Assembly: GCF_019880385.1 (NCBI RefSeq)
Contig: NZ_CP082273.1
Coordinates: 1,054,001-1,118,000, forward strand
From: Nocardioides coralli
GTDB lineage: Bacteria; Actinomycetota; Actinomycetes; Propionibacteriales; Nocardioidaceae
Length of the DNA stretch: 64,000 bases
Direction: 5' to 3'
Shown here: positions 43,219 through 51,912 of the stretch, in pieces
Numbering within the stretch: the stretch's first letter is position 1
Layout of the letters: every line of letters starts with the position of its first letter
Program-made: the position numbers and the translations under genes
The notes under the pieces: model-generated
Database searches by the model: none
The model's input: only the letters and a program-made list of their open reading frames with translations
What the model was told of the DNA's origin: nothing

Positions 43219-46160
43219 GCGACCTGTTCGACGAAGGGAGCCCGCAGCGGCCGACACGGCCACCGACGCAGGAGCCGCCGCGGCGGTCACGCGCGCTCGT
43301 CATCACGGCGGTCGTGCTGGTCCTCGGCTTCTTCGCCCTGACCACGTTCGCCACCTTCTGGACCGACCGGTCCTGGTTCGCCTCCATCGGCTTCAGCAGC
43401 GTGTTCAGCACCCTGCTCTGGACCCGCATCGGTCTGTTCCTCGTCTTCGGGGCCGTGATGGCGGCGTTCGTGGGCGCCAACATGTACCTCGCCTACCGGT
43501 TCCGACCGATGTTCCGGATGCCCTCGCCCGAGCAGACCGGGCTGGACCGCTACCGCGAGGTCGTCACCCCGATCCGGACCTGGCTGGTCGTCGGGGTCTC
43601 GCTGCTGATGGGTCTCTTCGCCGGCACCTCGGCGTCGGGGCAGTGGCGCGAGTACATGCTGTGGCGCAACAGCGTCGACGTCGGCGACGTGGACCCCTAC
43701 TTCGAGCGCGACAAGGGCTTCTACCTCTTCGACCTGCCCTGGCTGCACTACCTCACCGACTCGGTGATGGCCTTCGCGATCGTGGCGCTGCTCGTGGCCG
43801 GGCTCGTGCACTACCTCTACGGCGGCATCCAGCTGCAGACCAAGACCGACCGGCTCTCGGGGGCCGCGCAGGTGCAGCTCTCCGCGCTGCTCGGGGTGTT
43901 CGTGCTCGCGAAGGGTGCCGACTACTGGCTCGACCGGTTCGACCTGGTGACCAACCAGGGGTCGCTCATCACCGGCATGACCTACACGGGCGAGAACGCC
44001 GTGCTGCCGGCCAAGAGCATCCTCATGGGGATCGCCGTGATCTGCGCGGTGCTGTTCTTCCTCAACACCTGGCGCCGGACCTGGCTGCTGCCGTCGGTGG
44101 GCCTGGCCCTGCTGGCCCTCAGCGCAGTGCTGATCGGGATGATCTGGCCGGCCGTCGTGCAGCAGTTCCGGGTCAAGCCGACCGAGGCGGACCGGGAGGC
44201 GCCGTACCTCGAGGTCAACATCGACGCGACGAGGGAGGCCTATGCCCTCGAGGGCATCGAGGTCGCGCCCTACACGGGGCAGACCGCGGAGCGGCGGCTG
44301 GCGATGCTGGCGGGGGAGACGGCCTCGGTGCCGCTGGTCGACCCGCAGGTCGTCAACCGCACCTTCGAGCAGGTGCAGCAGGTGCGTGCCTACTACTCGG
44401 TCGCCGACGTGCTCGACGTCGACCACTACGAGATCGACGGCACCGACCGGGCCCTGGTGCTCGGGGTGCGGGAGCTCGACCAGACCGGCATCTCGGAGGC
44501 CGACCAGAACTGGAACAACCTGCACACGGTCTACACCCACGGCAACGGGGTGATCGCCGCGTTCGCGAACCAGCGCGGCGAGGACGACGCGAGCGACAGC
44601 GCCGAGATCCCGTGGGCCGAGGGCCAGCAGCCGGGCCAGGACGCGTTGACCAACCTGTTCCCCGACGGCTACGAGGACCGGGTCTACTTCGGCGAGCTGA
44701 GCCCCACCTACTCGGTCGTCGGCAAGCCGAGCGACGACGCCCCCTCCGTGGAGCTCGACCTCGGCAAGTCGGCGAGCGACGACGAGAGCCGCACCACGAC
44801 CTACGACGGGGCGGGCGGCGTGCCGGTGGGCAACCTCTTCGCCAAGCTGATGTACGCCGTGCGGTTCGGTGAGCCCAACTTCCTGCTGTCGGGGCGCGTC
44901 CACGAGAACAGCAAGGTGCTCTACAACCGCACCCCGCGTGAGCGGGTGGAGCGGGTGGCGCCGTGGTTGACGGTCGACGCCGACCCCTACCCGGCCGTGG
45001 TCGAGGGGCGGATCGTGTGGATCCTCGACGGCTACACGACGACCGACCGCTACCCCAACGCGGAGCGCGAGTCCTTCGACACGATGATCGACGACTCCCT
45101 CACGCAGGACGCCACCTTCGGGACGCTGCCGACCGACGAGGTCAACTACATCCGCAACGCCGTGAAGGCGACCGTCGACGCCTACGACGGCACGGTCAAC
45201 CTCTACGCCTGGGACGAGGACGACCCGATCCTGCAGGCGTGGCGGGGCGCGTTCCCCGACGTGGTGCAGGACCGCTCGGAGATCCCCGAGGCGATCGTCC
45301 CGCACCTGCGCTACCCCGAGGACATGTTCAAGGCGCAGCGCTACCAGTTCGCGCGCTACCACGTGACCGAGGCGGGCGACTTCTACCAGGGCAACGACCG
45401 GTGGGAGGTCCCGGAGGACCCGTACGCCTCGGGCAGCTACCAGCCGCCGTACCGGCTGTTCATCGACGACCCGACCTCGGAGGAGGAAGAGGTCTGGTCG
45501 CTGACGTCGGTGTTCGTGCCGCGCAACAAGAACAACCTCGCGTCGTTCGTGTCGGTGAACTCCGACGCGACCAGCCCGGACTACGGGCGGATCAGCGTGC
45601 TGCAGCTGCCCAACGAGCAGACGCCGGGCCCAGGCCTGATCGCCAACGAGATGGCCAACAGCGACGACGTGCGGCGGGAGCTGCAGGCGTTCAACCTCGG
45701 TGAGATCGACCCGACGTTCGGCAACCTGCTGACGCTTCCGGTGGGTGACGGGCTGATGTACGTGCAGCCGGTGTACGCCGTCCGCGAGCTGTCGGAGGCG
45801 AGCTACCCGATCCTGCAGTTCGTGATCGTCTCCTACGGCAACCGGGTCGGCATCGGTACCTCGCTGGTGCAGGCCCTGGCCGACGCGCTCGGCGTCGACC
45901 CGGACCAGGTGGACGAGCCGGCACCGCCGGACCCGGAGGAGCCTGCGGGCGAGGAACCGACGGAGCCGCCGACCCAAGGCTCGGTGGAGGAGCAGATCGC
46001 CTCGCTGCTGCGTCAGGCGCAGGCGGCCTTCGACGCGGCCGACGAGGCCTACGGCGAGGGCGACCTCGTCAGGGCAGCCGAGCAGACGGAGCGGGCGCAG
46101 AACCTCATCGAGCGGGCGGTCCGGCTCGCGGACGGGCAGCAGTCGGGCGACCAGGGCTAG
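43215..46160 (+). CDS. UPF0182 family large membrane protein
   Basis: 981 aa. About seven N-terminal transmembrane segments (to residue ~320), then a large extracytoplasmic region and a Pro/Glu-rich acidic linker with a C-terminal coiled coil (EQIASLLRQAQAAFDAADEA) near 925-975. Conserved in actinobacteria and some cyanobacteria; function not established. The last 56 bp overlap the convergent HNH gene. Confidence 0.92.
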   Translation: MSDLFDEGSPQRPTRPPTQEPPRRSRALVITAVVLVLGFFALTTFATFWTDRSWFASIGFSSVFSTLLWTRIGLFLVFGAVMAAFVGANMYLAYRFRPMFRMPSPEQTGLDRYREVVTPIRTWLVVGVSLLMGLFAGTSASGQWREYMLWRNSVDVGDVDPYFERDKGFYLFDLPWLHYLTDSVMAFAIVALLVAGLVHYLYGGIQLQTKTDRLSGAAQVQLSALLGVFVLAKGADYWLDRFDLVTNQGSLITGMTYTGENAVLPAKSILMGIAVICAVLFFLNTWRRTWLLPSVGLALLALSAVLIGMIWPAVVQQFRVKPTEADREAPYLEVNIDATREAYALEGIEVAPYTGQTAERRLAMLAGETASVPLVDPQVVNRTFEQVQQVRAYYSVADVLDVDHYEIDGTDRALVLGVRELDQTGISEADQNWNNLHTVYTHGNGVIAAFANQRGEDDASDSAEIPWAEGQQPGQDALTNLFPDGYEDRVYFGELSPTYSVVGKPSDDAPSVELDLGKSASDDESRTTTYDGAGGVPVGNLFAKLMYAVRFGEPNFLLSGRVHENSKVLYNRTPRERVERVAPWLTVDADPYPAVVEGRIVWILDGYTTTDRYPNAERESFDTMIDDSLTQDATFGTLPTDEVNYIRNAVKATVDAYDGTVNLYAWDEDDPILQAWRGAFPDVVQDRSEIPEAIVPHLRYPEDMFKAQRYQFARYHVTEAGDFYQGNDRWEVPEDPYASGSYQPPYRLFIDDPTSEEEEVWSLTSVFVPRNKNNLASFVSVNSDATSPDYGRISVLQLPNEQTPGPGLIANEMANSDDVRRELQAFNLGEIDPTFGNLLTLPVGDGLMYVQPVYAVRELSEASYPILQFVIVSYGNRVGIGTSLVQALADALGVDPDQVDEPAPPDPEEPAGEEPTEPPTQGSVEEQIASLLRQAQAAFDAADEAYGEGDLVRAAEQTERAQNLIERAVRLADGQQSGDQG

Positions 46161-47511
46161 CCACGAGGCACGACGCCCCGGGTCGGCCGGCTGGCGGCTG
46201 ATCCGGGGTGACGTCGTGGGAGCCGTGGCGGTCGCGCAGGAGCTGCAGGCCGTGGGGCGTGCGCCACAGCCAGGTTCCGGGCTCGATCAGCGTGTAGCGG
46301 TAGCCCCGGTGCGTCTTGAGCCGATGGTGCCGCCGGCACAGCGGCGCGAGGTTGTAGTCGCACGATGCGCCGTCGTCACCCCACGCCACCCGGTGGTCGA
46401 CGTCGCAGCGGCGGGCGGGCAGGGCGCACCAGGGGAACACGCAGGTCGGGTGGGCCAGCTCGACGCGCTCGCGCATCCGGCCCTCGATCTCGTAGGCGCC
46501 GACCTGGACGTGCTCCTCGAGGTCGTGGACTGGCGTCACCGTGAGGTGGGTGTCGCGGCGACCACACCAGTCACGCACCGCCTGGCCGAGCAACGGCCGG
46601 TCGAGTCGGCCGTCGCGACCGAGCAGGCCGTGGCGCGCCATGGCGTCGAGCGTGAGGTGGAGGACCAGCTGCGTACGACGCCTCGGTGAGGGCGCGGGGC
46701 CTGCTTCGAGCAGCGCGAGCGCCGAGGCCGGGTCCGCCAGGACGCCGAGAGCACGTGAGCGGCGTACGTCGAGGGTGTCGGCAGGAAGGTCGGCGGCGGC
46801 GTCCTGCTGGGCGAGCGCCTTCGCCACCGCGGAGACGGCCTCGTCGAAAGCGGCGAGATCGGCCCACTCGGCCCGGGCGGTCAGGTCGGCGACGCCGGTG
46901 TGGTTGATGGAGAGCTCGTCGATCTTCACGAAGCGGGCGTCCAGCTGGGCGAGGCGCTCGAGCTCGACCTCCTCGGGGTGGAGGCGGAGCATCGCCTCTT
47001 CGACCAGACGGTCGAGGGTGGTGATCCCGACCGTGTCGACAACGCGGGCGACGTGCGCGTCGACGTCGGCGCAGACGTCGTCGGGGCGCCCGACGACGGC
47101 GTCGGCGACACGTCGGGCGCGGAAGGACTCGACAGAGCCGTCGAGCACGCGGCCCCAGAGGCGCGGCAGCCGGTGGCGCAGCGTCAGCGCCTGGCGGATC
47201 AGGCGGTCTGCTGCCGGGGTGGAACGGCCCAGCGCGGTCGCCAGCCCGGCTGCGGCGTCCCAGGCGACGGTCGGGATGCCGCGCCAGTCGTCGAAATCGA
47301 CGACCTCCTCGCCCAGCCCGCCGATGGTCATCGGGTCGACGGCCCCGGTCGCGACGGAGGTGGCGGCGTCGGCGGCGGAGAGGTCGGGGTGGGCGTCCGC
47401 CCAGGCGGCCGCCAGCTGCAGCAGCTCGAGGTCGGCCGCGCGGCGCACGGCGTCCACCTCGCGCACCCGCGCCACCAGCGTGGTGGGAGTGGTGTCGACG
47501 CCGGCTTCCAT
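46105..47511 (-). CDS. DUF222/HNH endonuclease family protein
   Basis: 468 aa from ATG 47511 with GGTGGGGGAC upstream. N-terminal DUF222 helical region (LRHRLPRLWGRVLDGSVESF, TLDRLVEEAMLRLHPEEVEL) and a full C-terminal HNH: CVFPWCALPARRCDVDHRVA ... NLAPLCRRHHRLKTH, with zinc Cys and catalytic His. Complete paralogue of the truncated gene at 1-1217, but without the repeat-coded segment. It lies between UPF0182 and tRNA-fMet, a spot that fits a mobile-nuclease insertion. Confidence 0.88.
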   Translation of the reverse strand: MEAGVDTTPTTLVARVREVDAVRRAADLELLQLAAAWADAHPDLSAADAATSVATGAVDPMTIGGLGEEVVDFDDWRGIPTVAWDAAAGLATALGRSTPAADRLIRQALTLRHRLPRLWGRVLDGSVESFRARRVADAVVGRPDDVCADVDAHVARVVDTVGITTLDRLVEEAMLRLHPEEVELERLAQLDARFVKIDELSINHTGVADLTARAEWADLAAFDEAVSAVAKALAQQDAAADLPADTLDVRRSRALGVLADPASALALLEAGPAPSPRRRTQLVLHLTLDAMARHGLLGRDGRLDRPLLGQAVRDWCGRRDTHLTVTPVHDLEEHVQVGAYEIEGRMRERVELAHPTCVFPWCALPARRCDVDHRVAWGDDGASCDYNLAPLCRRHHRLKTHRGYRYTLIEPGTWLWRTPHGLQLLRDRHGSHDVTPDQPPAGRPGASCLVASPGRPTAARPRAGPPAR

Positions 47512-47596
47512 GTCCCCACCCAAGCAGCAGGGTCTGACAACCAGACCCCCTCGATTTGGCCCCTCCACACCCATCCCGTAAGGTTCTGGTCACCGA

Positions 47597-47673
47597 CGCG
47601 GGGTGGAGCAGTTCGGTAGCTCGCTGGGCTCATAACCCAGAGGTCGCAGGTTCAAATCCTGCCCCCGCTACCA
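47597..47673 (+). tRNA. Initiator tRNA-Met (CAU)
   Basis: 77 nt with encoded CCA. Acceptor CGCGGGG/CCCCGCU leaves position 1-72 unpaired (C1 opposite U72), an initiator hallmark. Anticodon stem CTGGG/CCCAG gives the three consecutive G-C pairs needed for P-site entry, with loop CTCATAA. T-arm GCAGG-TTCAAAT-CCTGC. Confidence 0.95.
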
Positions 47674-47676
47674 GAT

Positions 47677-47712
47677 GACGAAGGCCCGGACCACCAGGTC
47701 CGGGCCTTCGTC
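47677..47712 (+). terminator. Perfect 16-bp hairpin, ACCA loop, after tRNA-fMet
   Basis: 47677-47692 pairs with 47697-47712 around ACCA, starting 4 nt after the tRNA. The same tetraloop occurs at 34691-34694. Confidence 0.85.
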
Positions 47713-47772
47713 GTCGTCCGGGACGCAGCATCGTGAACGGGCCGCCGCGGCGTCGCCAGGACACCGACTCCG

Positions 47773-47778
47773 TAGGCT
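47773..47778 (+). promoter_or_regulatory. Leaderless-type -10 box (TAGGCT)
   Basis: Seven nt before ATG 47786 of the DUF2177 gene; fixes that start. Confidence 0.5.
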
Positions 47779-47785
47779 CGTCGAC

Positions 47786-48229
47786 ATGGGCTTCCAGCTG
47801 CGCCGCGCGCTCCTGTCGTACGCCGTCGCCGCGGTCGTCTTCCTCGTCGTCGACCTGGTGTGGCTGACGGTCGTGGCGACCGACCTCTACGTCGACCAGC
47901 TGGGGCCGCTGCAGGCCGAGTCGGTGCGCGTCGGGGCGGCGGTGCTCTTCTACGCGCTGTTTGTCGCAGGGCTGGTCTATTTCGTGGTGCTGCCCGCGCT
48001 CGCGCGGGACAGCGTGCGGTGGGCGGTGTCGGCGGGTGCGTTCTTCGGCCTGGTCACCTACGCCACGTGGGACCTCACCAGCCTGGCCGTGATCGAGGGC
48101 TTCCCGGCCGCGCTGGTGCCGATCGACCTGGCCTGGGGTGCGGTGCTGTCGGCCACCGTCTGCGGCGCGACGACCCTCGTGATGCGCCGTCTCGGTCACG
48201 CCTCGACGGACGCCGTTACCGGTCGGTGA
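47786..48229 (+). CDS. DUF2177 family membrane protein
   Basis: 147 aa, four transmembrane segments: SYAVAAVVFLVVDLVWLTVV, AAVLFYALFVAGLVYFVVL, GAFFGLVTYATWDLTSLAV and LAWGAVLSATVCGATTLV. The TYATWDLTSLA line is typical of DUF2177. Function unknown. Overlaps the convergent epimerase gene by 14 bp. Confidence 0.85.
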   Translation: MGFQLRRALLSYAVAAVVFLVVDLVWLTVVATDLYVDQLGPLQAESVRVGAAVLFYALFVAGLVYFVVLPALARDSVRWAVSAGAFFGLVTYATWDLTSLAVIEGFPAALVPIDLAWGAVLSATVCGATTLVMRRLGHASTDAVTGR

Positions 48230-49046
48230 GCGACGCGGCGTACCCCTCGCGGTAGGTCGGGTACGCCGGTACCCACCCGGTCGCGCGCAGCCGGGCGTTC
48301 GAGATCTGCTTGCCGTATGCCCGGGTCCGGTCGCCCGAAGGTGGTGCGGACACCCCCAGCACCTCGGCGAGATGCGCAGCGACGTCGCCCATCAGCGCCG
48401 GCTCGTCGTCGGTGGCCAGATAGACGGGCTCCGGCGACTCGGATCGGGTGAGCAGGTGCACCACGGCCGCCGCGGCGTCGTCGCGGTGGATCCGGTTGGT
48501 CCAGCGGTGAGGGTCGCCGACGTCGCCCGCGCGCACCCGCTCGACCAGCCGTTGCCGGTCGCCGCCGTACAGACCCGAGCACCGCACCACCGTGCCGGCG
48601 GGGACCCGTGAGGCGAAGAGCTCCTCGGCCTCCAGGAGCACCCGGGCCGGACCGTCCGCGGGGGAGGGCGGAAGGATCTCGTCGACGAGCGTGCCGTCCG
48701 GGACGTCGCCGTGCACGCCCGTGGAGGAGACCAGGACGGCGCGCTCCAGCTCCTGGTCGAGCGCGTCGAGCGCGTCGAGGGCGCGCCGCATGCCCTCGAC
48801 GTACGTCGCCCGGTAGGCCCGCTCGCTACGCGGACGGGCGGTCAGCGCGACGACCAGGAAGCGCAGGTCGAGCGCCGGGAGCTGCGGCACCTCGCGGGTG
48901 AGATCGACCGACAGGCCGCGCAGGGGGTCGGGCACGAGCTCCGCGCGGCGACGCAGCGCGAGCACGTGGTGCCCGCGCTCGACCAGCCGCAGCCCGATCC
49001 TCGAGCCGAGGTCGCCACAGCCGACGAGCAGCACGTCAGGATCCAC
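48216..49046 (-). CDS. NAD-dependent epimerase/dehydratase-like SDR (YeeZ type)
   Basis: 276 aa, GTG 49046 with TAGGCT 6 nt upstream on the minus strand. NAD-binding loop LLVGCGDLGSRIGLRL, VLVSSTGVHGDVPDG, and RCSGLYGGDRQRLVERVRAG match extended SDRs of the YeeZ kind. Substrate unknown. Confidence 0.8.
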   Translation of the reverse strand: MDPDVLLVGCGDLGSRIGLRLVERGHHVLALRRRAELVPDPLRGLSVDLTREVPQLPALDLRFLVVALTARPRSERAYRATYVEGMRRALDALDALDQELERAVLVSSTGVHGDVPDGTLVDEILPPSPADGPARVLLEAEELFASRVPAGTVVRCSGLYGGDRQRLVERVRAGDVGDPHRWTNRIHRDDAAAAVVHLLTRSESPEPVYLATDDEPALMGDVAAHLAEVLGVSAPPSGDRTRAYGKQISNARLRATGWVPAYPTYREGYAASLTDR

Positions 49047-49176
49047 GCTCGCAGCCTAGGCACGGTGCCGAGTGACGGTGAGCTCTGCACCGCGGACTAG
49101 GATCCTCGACCCGCCTCGTCCCCGAGGCCCCGAACACCCGGATCCCCGACCCGCCGCCCGCCCCAGGAGCACCGAC

Positions 49177-49905
49177 ATGAGCCGACCGCTGCGCGCCCTG
49201 CTGGTCCCGAGCCACGAGCTGGGCGAGGACCGCCTGCGTGAGATCTGGCGGCTGCGGCTGGAGATGCTGACCCTCACCCGATCCGAGGAGCAGGACTGGC
49301 AGGAGTTCCGGTCGGCGGTGGTGGGCCCGGATCGCTTCGTCTTCGTCTTCGTCGACCCCGACAACGTCGCCCAGGGCTTCTTCAGCATCGCGATGCTGCC
49401 CGTGGAGGTCGGGCGCCGGCGGCTGCTGCTGATGTTCTCCAAGTACTTCTACTTCCGCCGCGCCTACCGCGGCCACCCCAAGACGATCCTGGCGCCGTGG
49501 CGGCTGCTCCCCATCGCGTTCCGCAGGTTCGGGCCGCGGAGCCTGCACTTCGTCACCACGGCGTACCCCCAGAGCTATGTCTCACTGACCCGTACGTCGG
49601 GGCGCACCTGGTCGCTGAGGGACCCCGACGCGCCGGGCTGGGCGCGGGAGGCACTCGTGGCGTTCGCGGAGACCTTCTACCCGACCACGTTCGACCGGGT
49701 GGAAGGGGTCGTGCGGGGCGGGAACGTCGCCGACAGCGAGGCGCTCGCCGGGTCGGCCGAGGCGCGTCGGCTCCTCGACCACTACGAGGAGCTGAACCCC
49801 CACTGGCGGGGCGGGGTGACCCTGCCGATCCTGTTCTCCGTGGACGCCCGGCTCGTGGTGACCAGCGCGCGGCGCTCGGTCCGGCGGTGGGTGCGCCGAG
49901 GATGA
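49177..49905 (+). CDS. Hypothetical protein (possible GNAT-like fold)
   Basis: 242 aa, ATG 49177 after CAGGAG (49165-49170). IWRLRLEMLTLTRSEEQDW and FVFVFVDPDNVAQGFFSIAM look like the first strands of an acetyltransferase, but no acetyl-CoA loop is obvious. I cannot name a family. Confidence 0.65.
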   Translation: MSRPLRALLVPSHELGEDRLREIWRLRLEMLTLTRSEEQDWQEFRSAVVGPDRFVFVFVDPDNVAQGFFSIAMLPVEVGRRRLLLMFSKYFYFRRAYRGHPKTILAPWRLLPIAFRRFGPRSLHFVTTAYPQSYVSLTRTSGRTWSLRDPDAPGWAREALVAFAETFYPTTFDRVEGVVRGGNVADSEALAGSAEARRLLDHYEELNPHWRGGVTLPILFSVDARLVVTSARRSVRRWVRRG

Positions 49906-49946
49906 TGCGGTCCCGGTCGTCCTCGGTCGCGTCGGTGGCTCAACAA

Positions 49947-49961
49947 CGAGAACGGTTCTCA
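49947..49961. promoter_or_regulatory. Fur/Zur-type palindrome upstream of the HU gene
   Basis: Core GAGAAC-G-GTTCTC (49948-49960) matches the actinobacterial Zur pattern TGANAACNNTTNTCA at every fixed position except the first base. It overlaps the expected -35 of a -10-like TAGTCT (49970-49975), a position suited to repression. A Zur gene lies 1.5 kb downstream. Confidence 0.65.
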
Positions 49962-50026
49962 CTATGGCATAGTCTGCCCGTCGGGTCACGACAGGACCCG
50001 GTACCTCGAGAGCTAGGAGCAACCGC

Positions 50027-50305
50027 ATGAACCGCAAGGACCTCGTCGAGAACGTCGCCCGCCAGGCCGAGCTGACCGCGACCCAGGCGGAGGCGGCCGT
50101 GGGCGCCGTCATCGACGGCGTCGTCGGTGCTGTGGCGGCGGGGGACAAGGTGTCCCTGTCCGGCTTCGGCACCTTCGAGCCGCGCCACCGTGCTGCCCGC
50201 TCGGGGCGCAACCCGCAGACGGGCGAGGCGCTCGAGATCGCCGCGACCGTGGCGCCCGCGTTCAAGCCGGCGTCGGCCTTCAAGCAGGCGGTGGCCGAGG
50301 GCTGA
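50027..50305 (+). CDS. HU-family DNA-binding protein
   Basis: 92 aa, ATG 50027 with TAGGAG upstream. Classic HU: MNRKDLVENVARQAELT, GFGTFEPRHRAARSGRNPQT (DNA-binding arm) and FKPASAFKQAV. It lacks the long Lys/Ala tail of the main actinobacterial HU (HupB), so it is probably a second, conditional HU. The Zur-like box in its promoter is unusual. Confidence 0.93.
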   Translation: MNRKDLVENVARQAELTATQAEAAVGAVIDGVVGAVAAGDKVSLSGFGTFEPRHRAARSGRNPQTGEALEIAATVAPAFKPASAFKQAVAEG

Positions 50306-50332
50306 TCTGCCCCGGCCTGCCACGATGAGGTG

Positions 50333-51439
50333 GTGACGACGACCCGGCTTCTCCTCGTGGGTGCCGGGCACGCCCACCTCGAGGTGGTACGCCGGGCGGG
50401 CGAGCTGATCGCCGCCGGCTACGAGGTCACGCTGCTGGCGCCGGACACGTTCCACTACAGCGGCCTGGCCTCGGCCACGGCGGCCGGCGCGGTGCCCGCC
50501 CGGCAGGCCAGCATCGACGTCGCCGGGCTGGCCCGCGCGCACGGCGTACGCCACCACCACGGGTTGCTGACCGCCCTCGACCCGCACCTCCGCACCGCCA
50601 CCACCGACGACGGGGTCACCCTCGGCCACGACGTCGTGTCCCTCAACGTCGGCAGCGTGGTCGGCGAGGAAGGGCTGGAGGTCGACGACTCGGTGGTGCG
50701 GGTCAAGCCGCTGGCCGGCCTGGGTCGACTCGCCGCGCGACTGGCGGGCGCGCCAGTCGACGGACTGCGGGTCACCGTCGTCGGGGGCGGGTCGACCGGC
50801 CTCGAGCTGGCCGCCCACCTCGCCTCGCGCCCCGAGGTCGGCACGCTGGTCCTCCTCGAGGGAGCCCGCATCGGGTCCGACCTGCCGCGCGGGGCCCGCC
50901 GCCACGTGCTGTCCCTGCTGAGGCGGCGGGGGGTGCAGGTGCGGGAGCGGACCCCGGTCCGTTCGATCGGCCGTGACCGGAGCACCCTCGCCGACGGCTC
51001 GACGGTCCCCCACGACGTGGCGCTGCTGGCCACGGGCCTGGTCGCCCCTCCCTGGCTGGGCCGGCTCGGGCTCGGCGACCACCGGGGAGTCCCGGTGGGC
51101 CCGACGCTGCGGCACCCGGAGCACGACCACGTCCACGCCGTCGGCGACTGCGCCCACTTCCTGCCGGGACCCCTGCCCAAGATCGGCGTCCACGGCGTGC
51201 GCCAGGCGCCGGTGCTGGTCGACAGCCTGCTCAGCCGGGCCCGCGGCGGACCGGCACCGGTCTACCGTCCGCAGCGGCGGGCGCTCGCGGTGCTGGACCT
51301 CGGCGACGGCCACGGCCTGGCCGTGCGGGGCCGGCTCTGGTGGGCCGGCGGGTCGGCGCTGCGGCTCAAACGCCGGATCGACCGGCGCTGGATGGCCCGC
51401 TACGCCGTGCCCGAGCGCTCCCGGTCGGCCGGGGTCTGA
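50333..51439 (+). CDS. FAD/NAD(P)-dependent oxidoreductase (NDH-2/SelD-N-like)
   Basis: 368 aa, GTG 50333 (GTG 50330 also in frame) after GATGAGG. FAD loop LLLVGAGHAHLEVVRRA, second dinucleotide loop VTVVGGGSTGLELAAHLASR (about 145-164) and GDCAHF (FAD ribityl motif). Resembles the pyridine-nucleotide oxidoreductase found alone or fused to selenide-water dikinase, and type II NADH dehydrogenases. Follows HU by 27 bp, likely one operon under the Zur-like box. Confidence 0.85.
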   Translation: MTTTRLLLVGAGHAHLEVVRRAGELIAAGYEVTLLAPDTFHYSGLASATAAGAVPARQASIDVAGLARAHGVRHHHGLLTALDPHLRTATTDDGVTLGHDVVSLNVGSVVGEEGLEVDDSVVRVKPLAGLGRLAARLAGAPVDGLRVTVVGGGSTGLELAAHLASRPEVGTLVLLEGARIGSDLPRGARRHVLSLLRRRGVQVRERTPVRSIGRDRSTLADGSTVPHDVALLATGLVAPPWLGRLGLGDHRGVPVGPTLRHPEHDHVHAVGDCAHFLPGPLPKIGVHGVRQAPVLVDSLLSRARGGPAPVYRPQRRALAVLDLGDGHGLAVRGRLWWAGGSALRLKRRIDRRWMARYAVPERSRSAGV

Positions 51440-51445
51440 GCGTGG

Positions 51446-51886
51446 TCAGGTGCGGTCGACGGCCTGCTGGCAGTCGGTGCAGGTGCCGAAGAGCTCCACG
51501 GTGTGGCTGACCTCGGTGTAGCCGTGCTCGGCGGCCATCTGGTCGGCCCACCGCTCCACGGCGGGCCCGCGGATCTCCACGGCACGGCCGCAGCTGCGGC
51601 ACACGAGGTGGTGGTGGTGGGCCTCGCCGCACTCGCGGTAGAGCGACTCCCCGGTGTCGGTGCGGAGCACGTCCGCGCGCCCGGCGTCGGCCAGCGTCTG
51701 GAGGGCGCGGTAGACCGTCGCGAGCCCCACGGAGGCGCCACGTCCCCGCAGCGCGGCGTGGATCTCCTGGGCGCTGCGGAAGTCGTCGGCACCACCCAGC
51801 TCCTGGAGGACCGCCTGGAACTGCCGGGTCGACCGTTCGCGCGGGGCGGGCCGACCCGGGCGCTGCCCGTTGGTGCCAGCGGCCAC
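51446..51886 (-). CDS. zur: Zinc uptake regulator Zur (Fur family)
   Basis: 146 aa, GTG 51886 after GAGGAGG. Winged-helix recognition part VGLATVYRALQTLADAGRAD, regulatory/structural zinc ligands in YRECGEAHHHHLVCRSCGRA, and C-terminal CTDCQQ. The HHHHLVC and ELFGTCTDC lines are closer to actinobacterial Zur (FurB) than to iron Fur. It probably controls the adjacent ABC importer operon and the HU operon. Confidence 0.9.
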   Translation of the reverse strand: MAAGTNGQRPGRPAPRERSTRQFQAVLQELGGADDFRSAQEIHAALRGRGASVGLATVYRALQTLADAGRADVLRTDTGESLYRECGEAHHHHLVCRSCGRAVEIRGPAVERWADQMAAEHGYTEVSHTVELFGTCTDCQQAVDRT

Positions 51887-51912
51887 GACACCTCCTCGTC
51901 CGGGGCCCCAGC

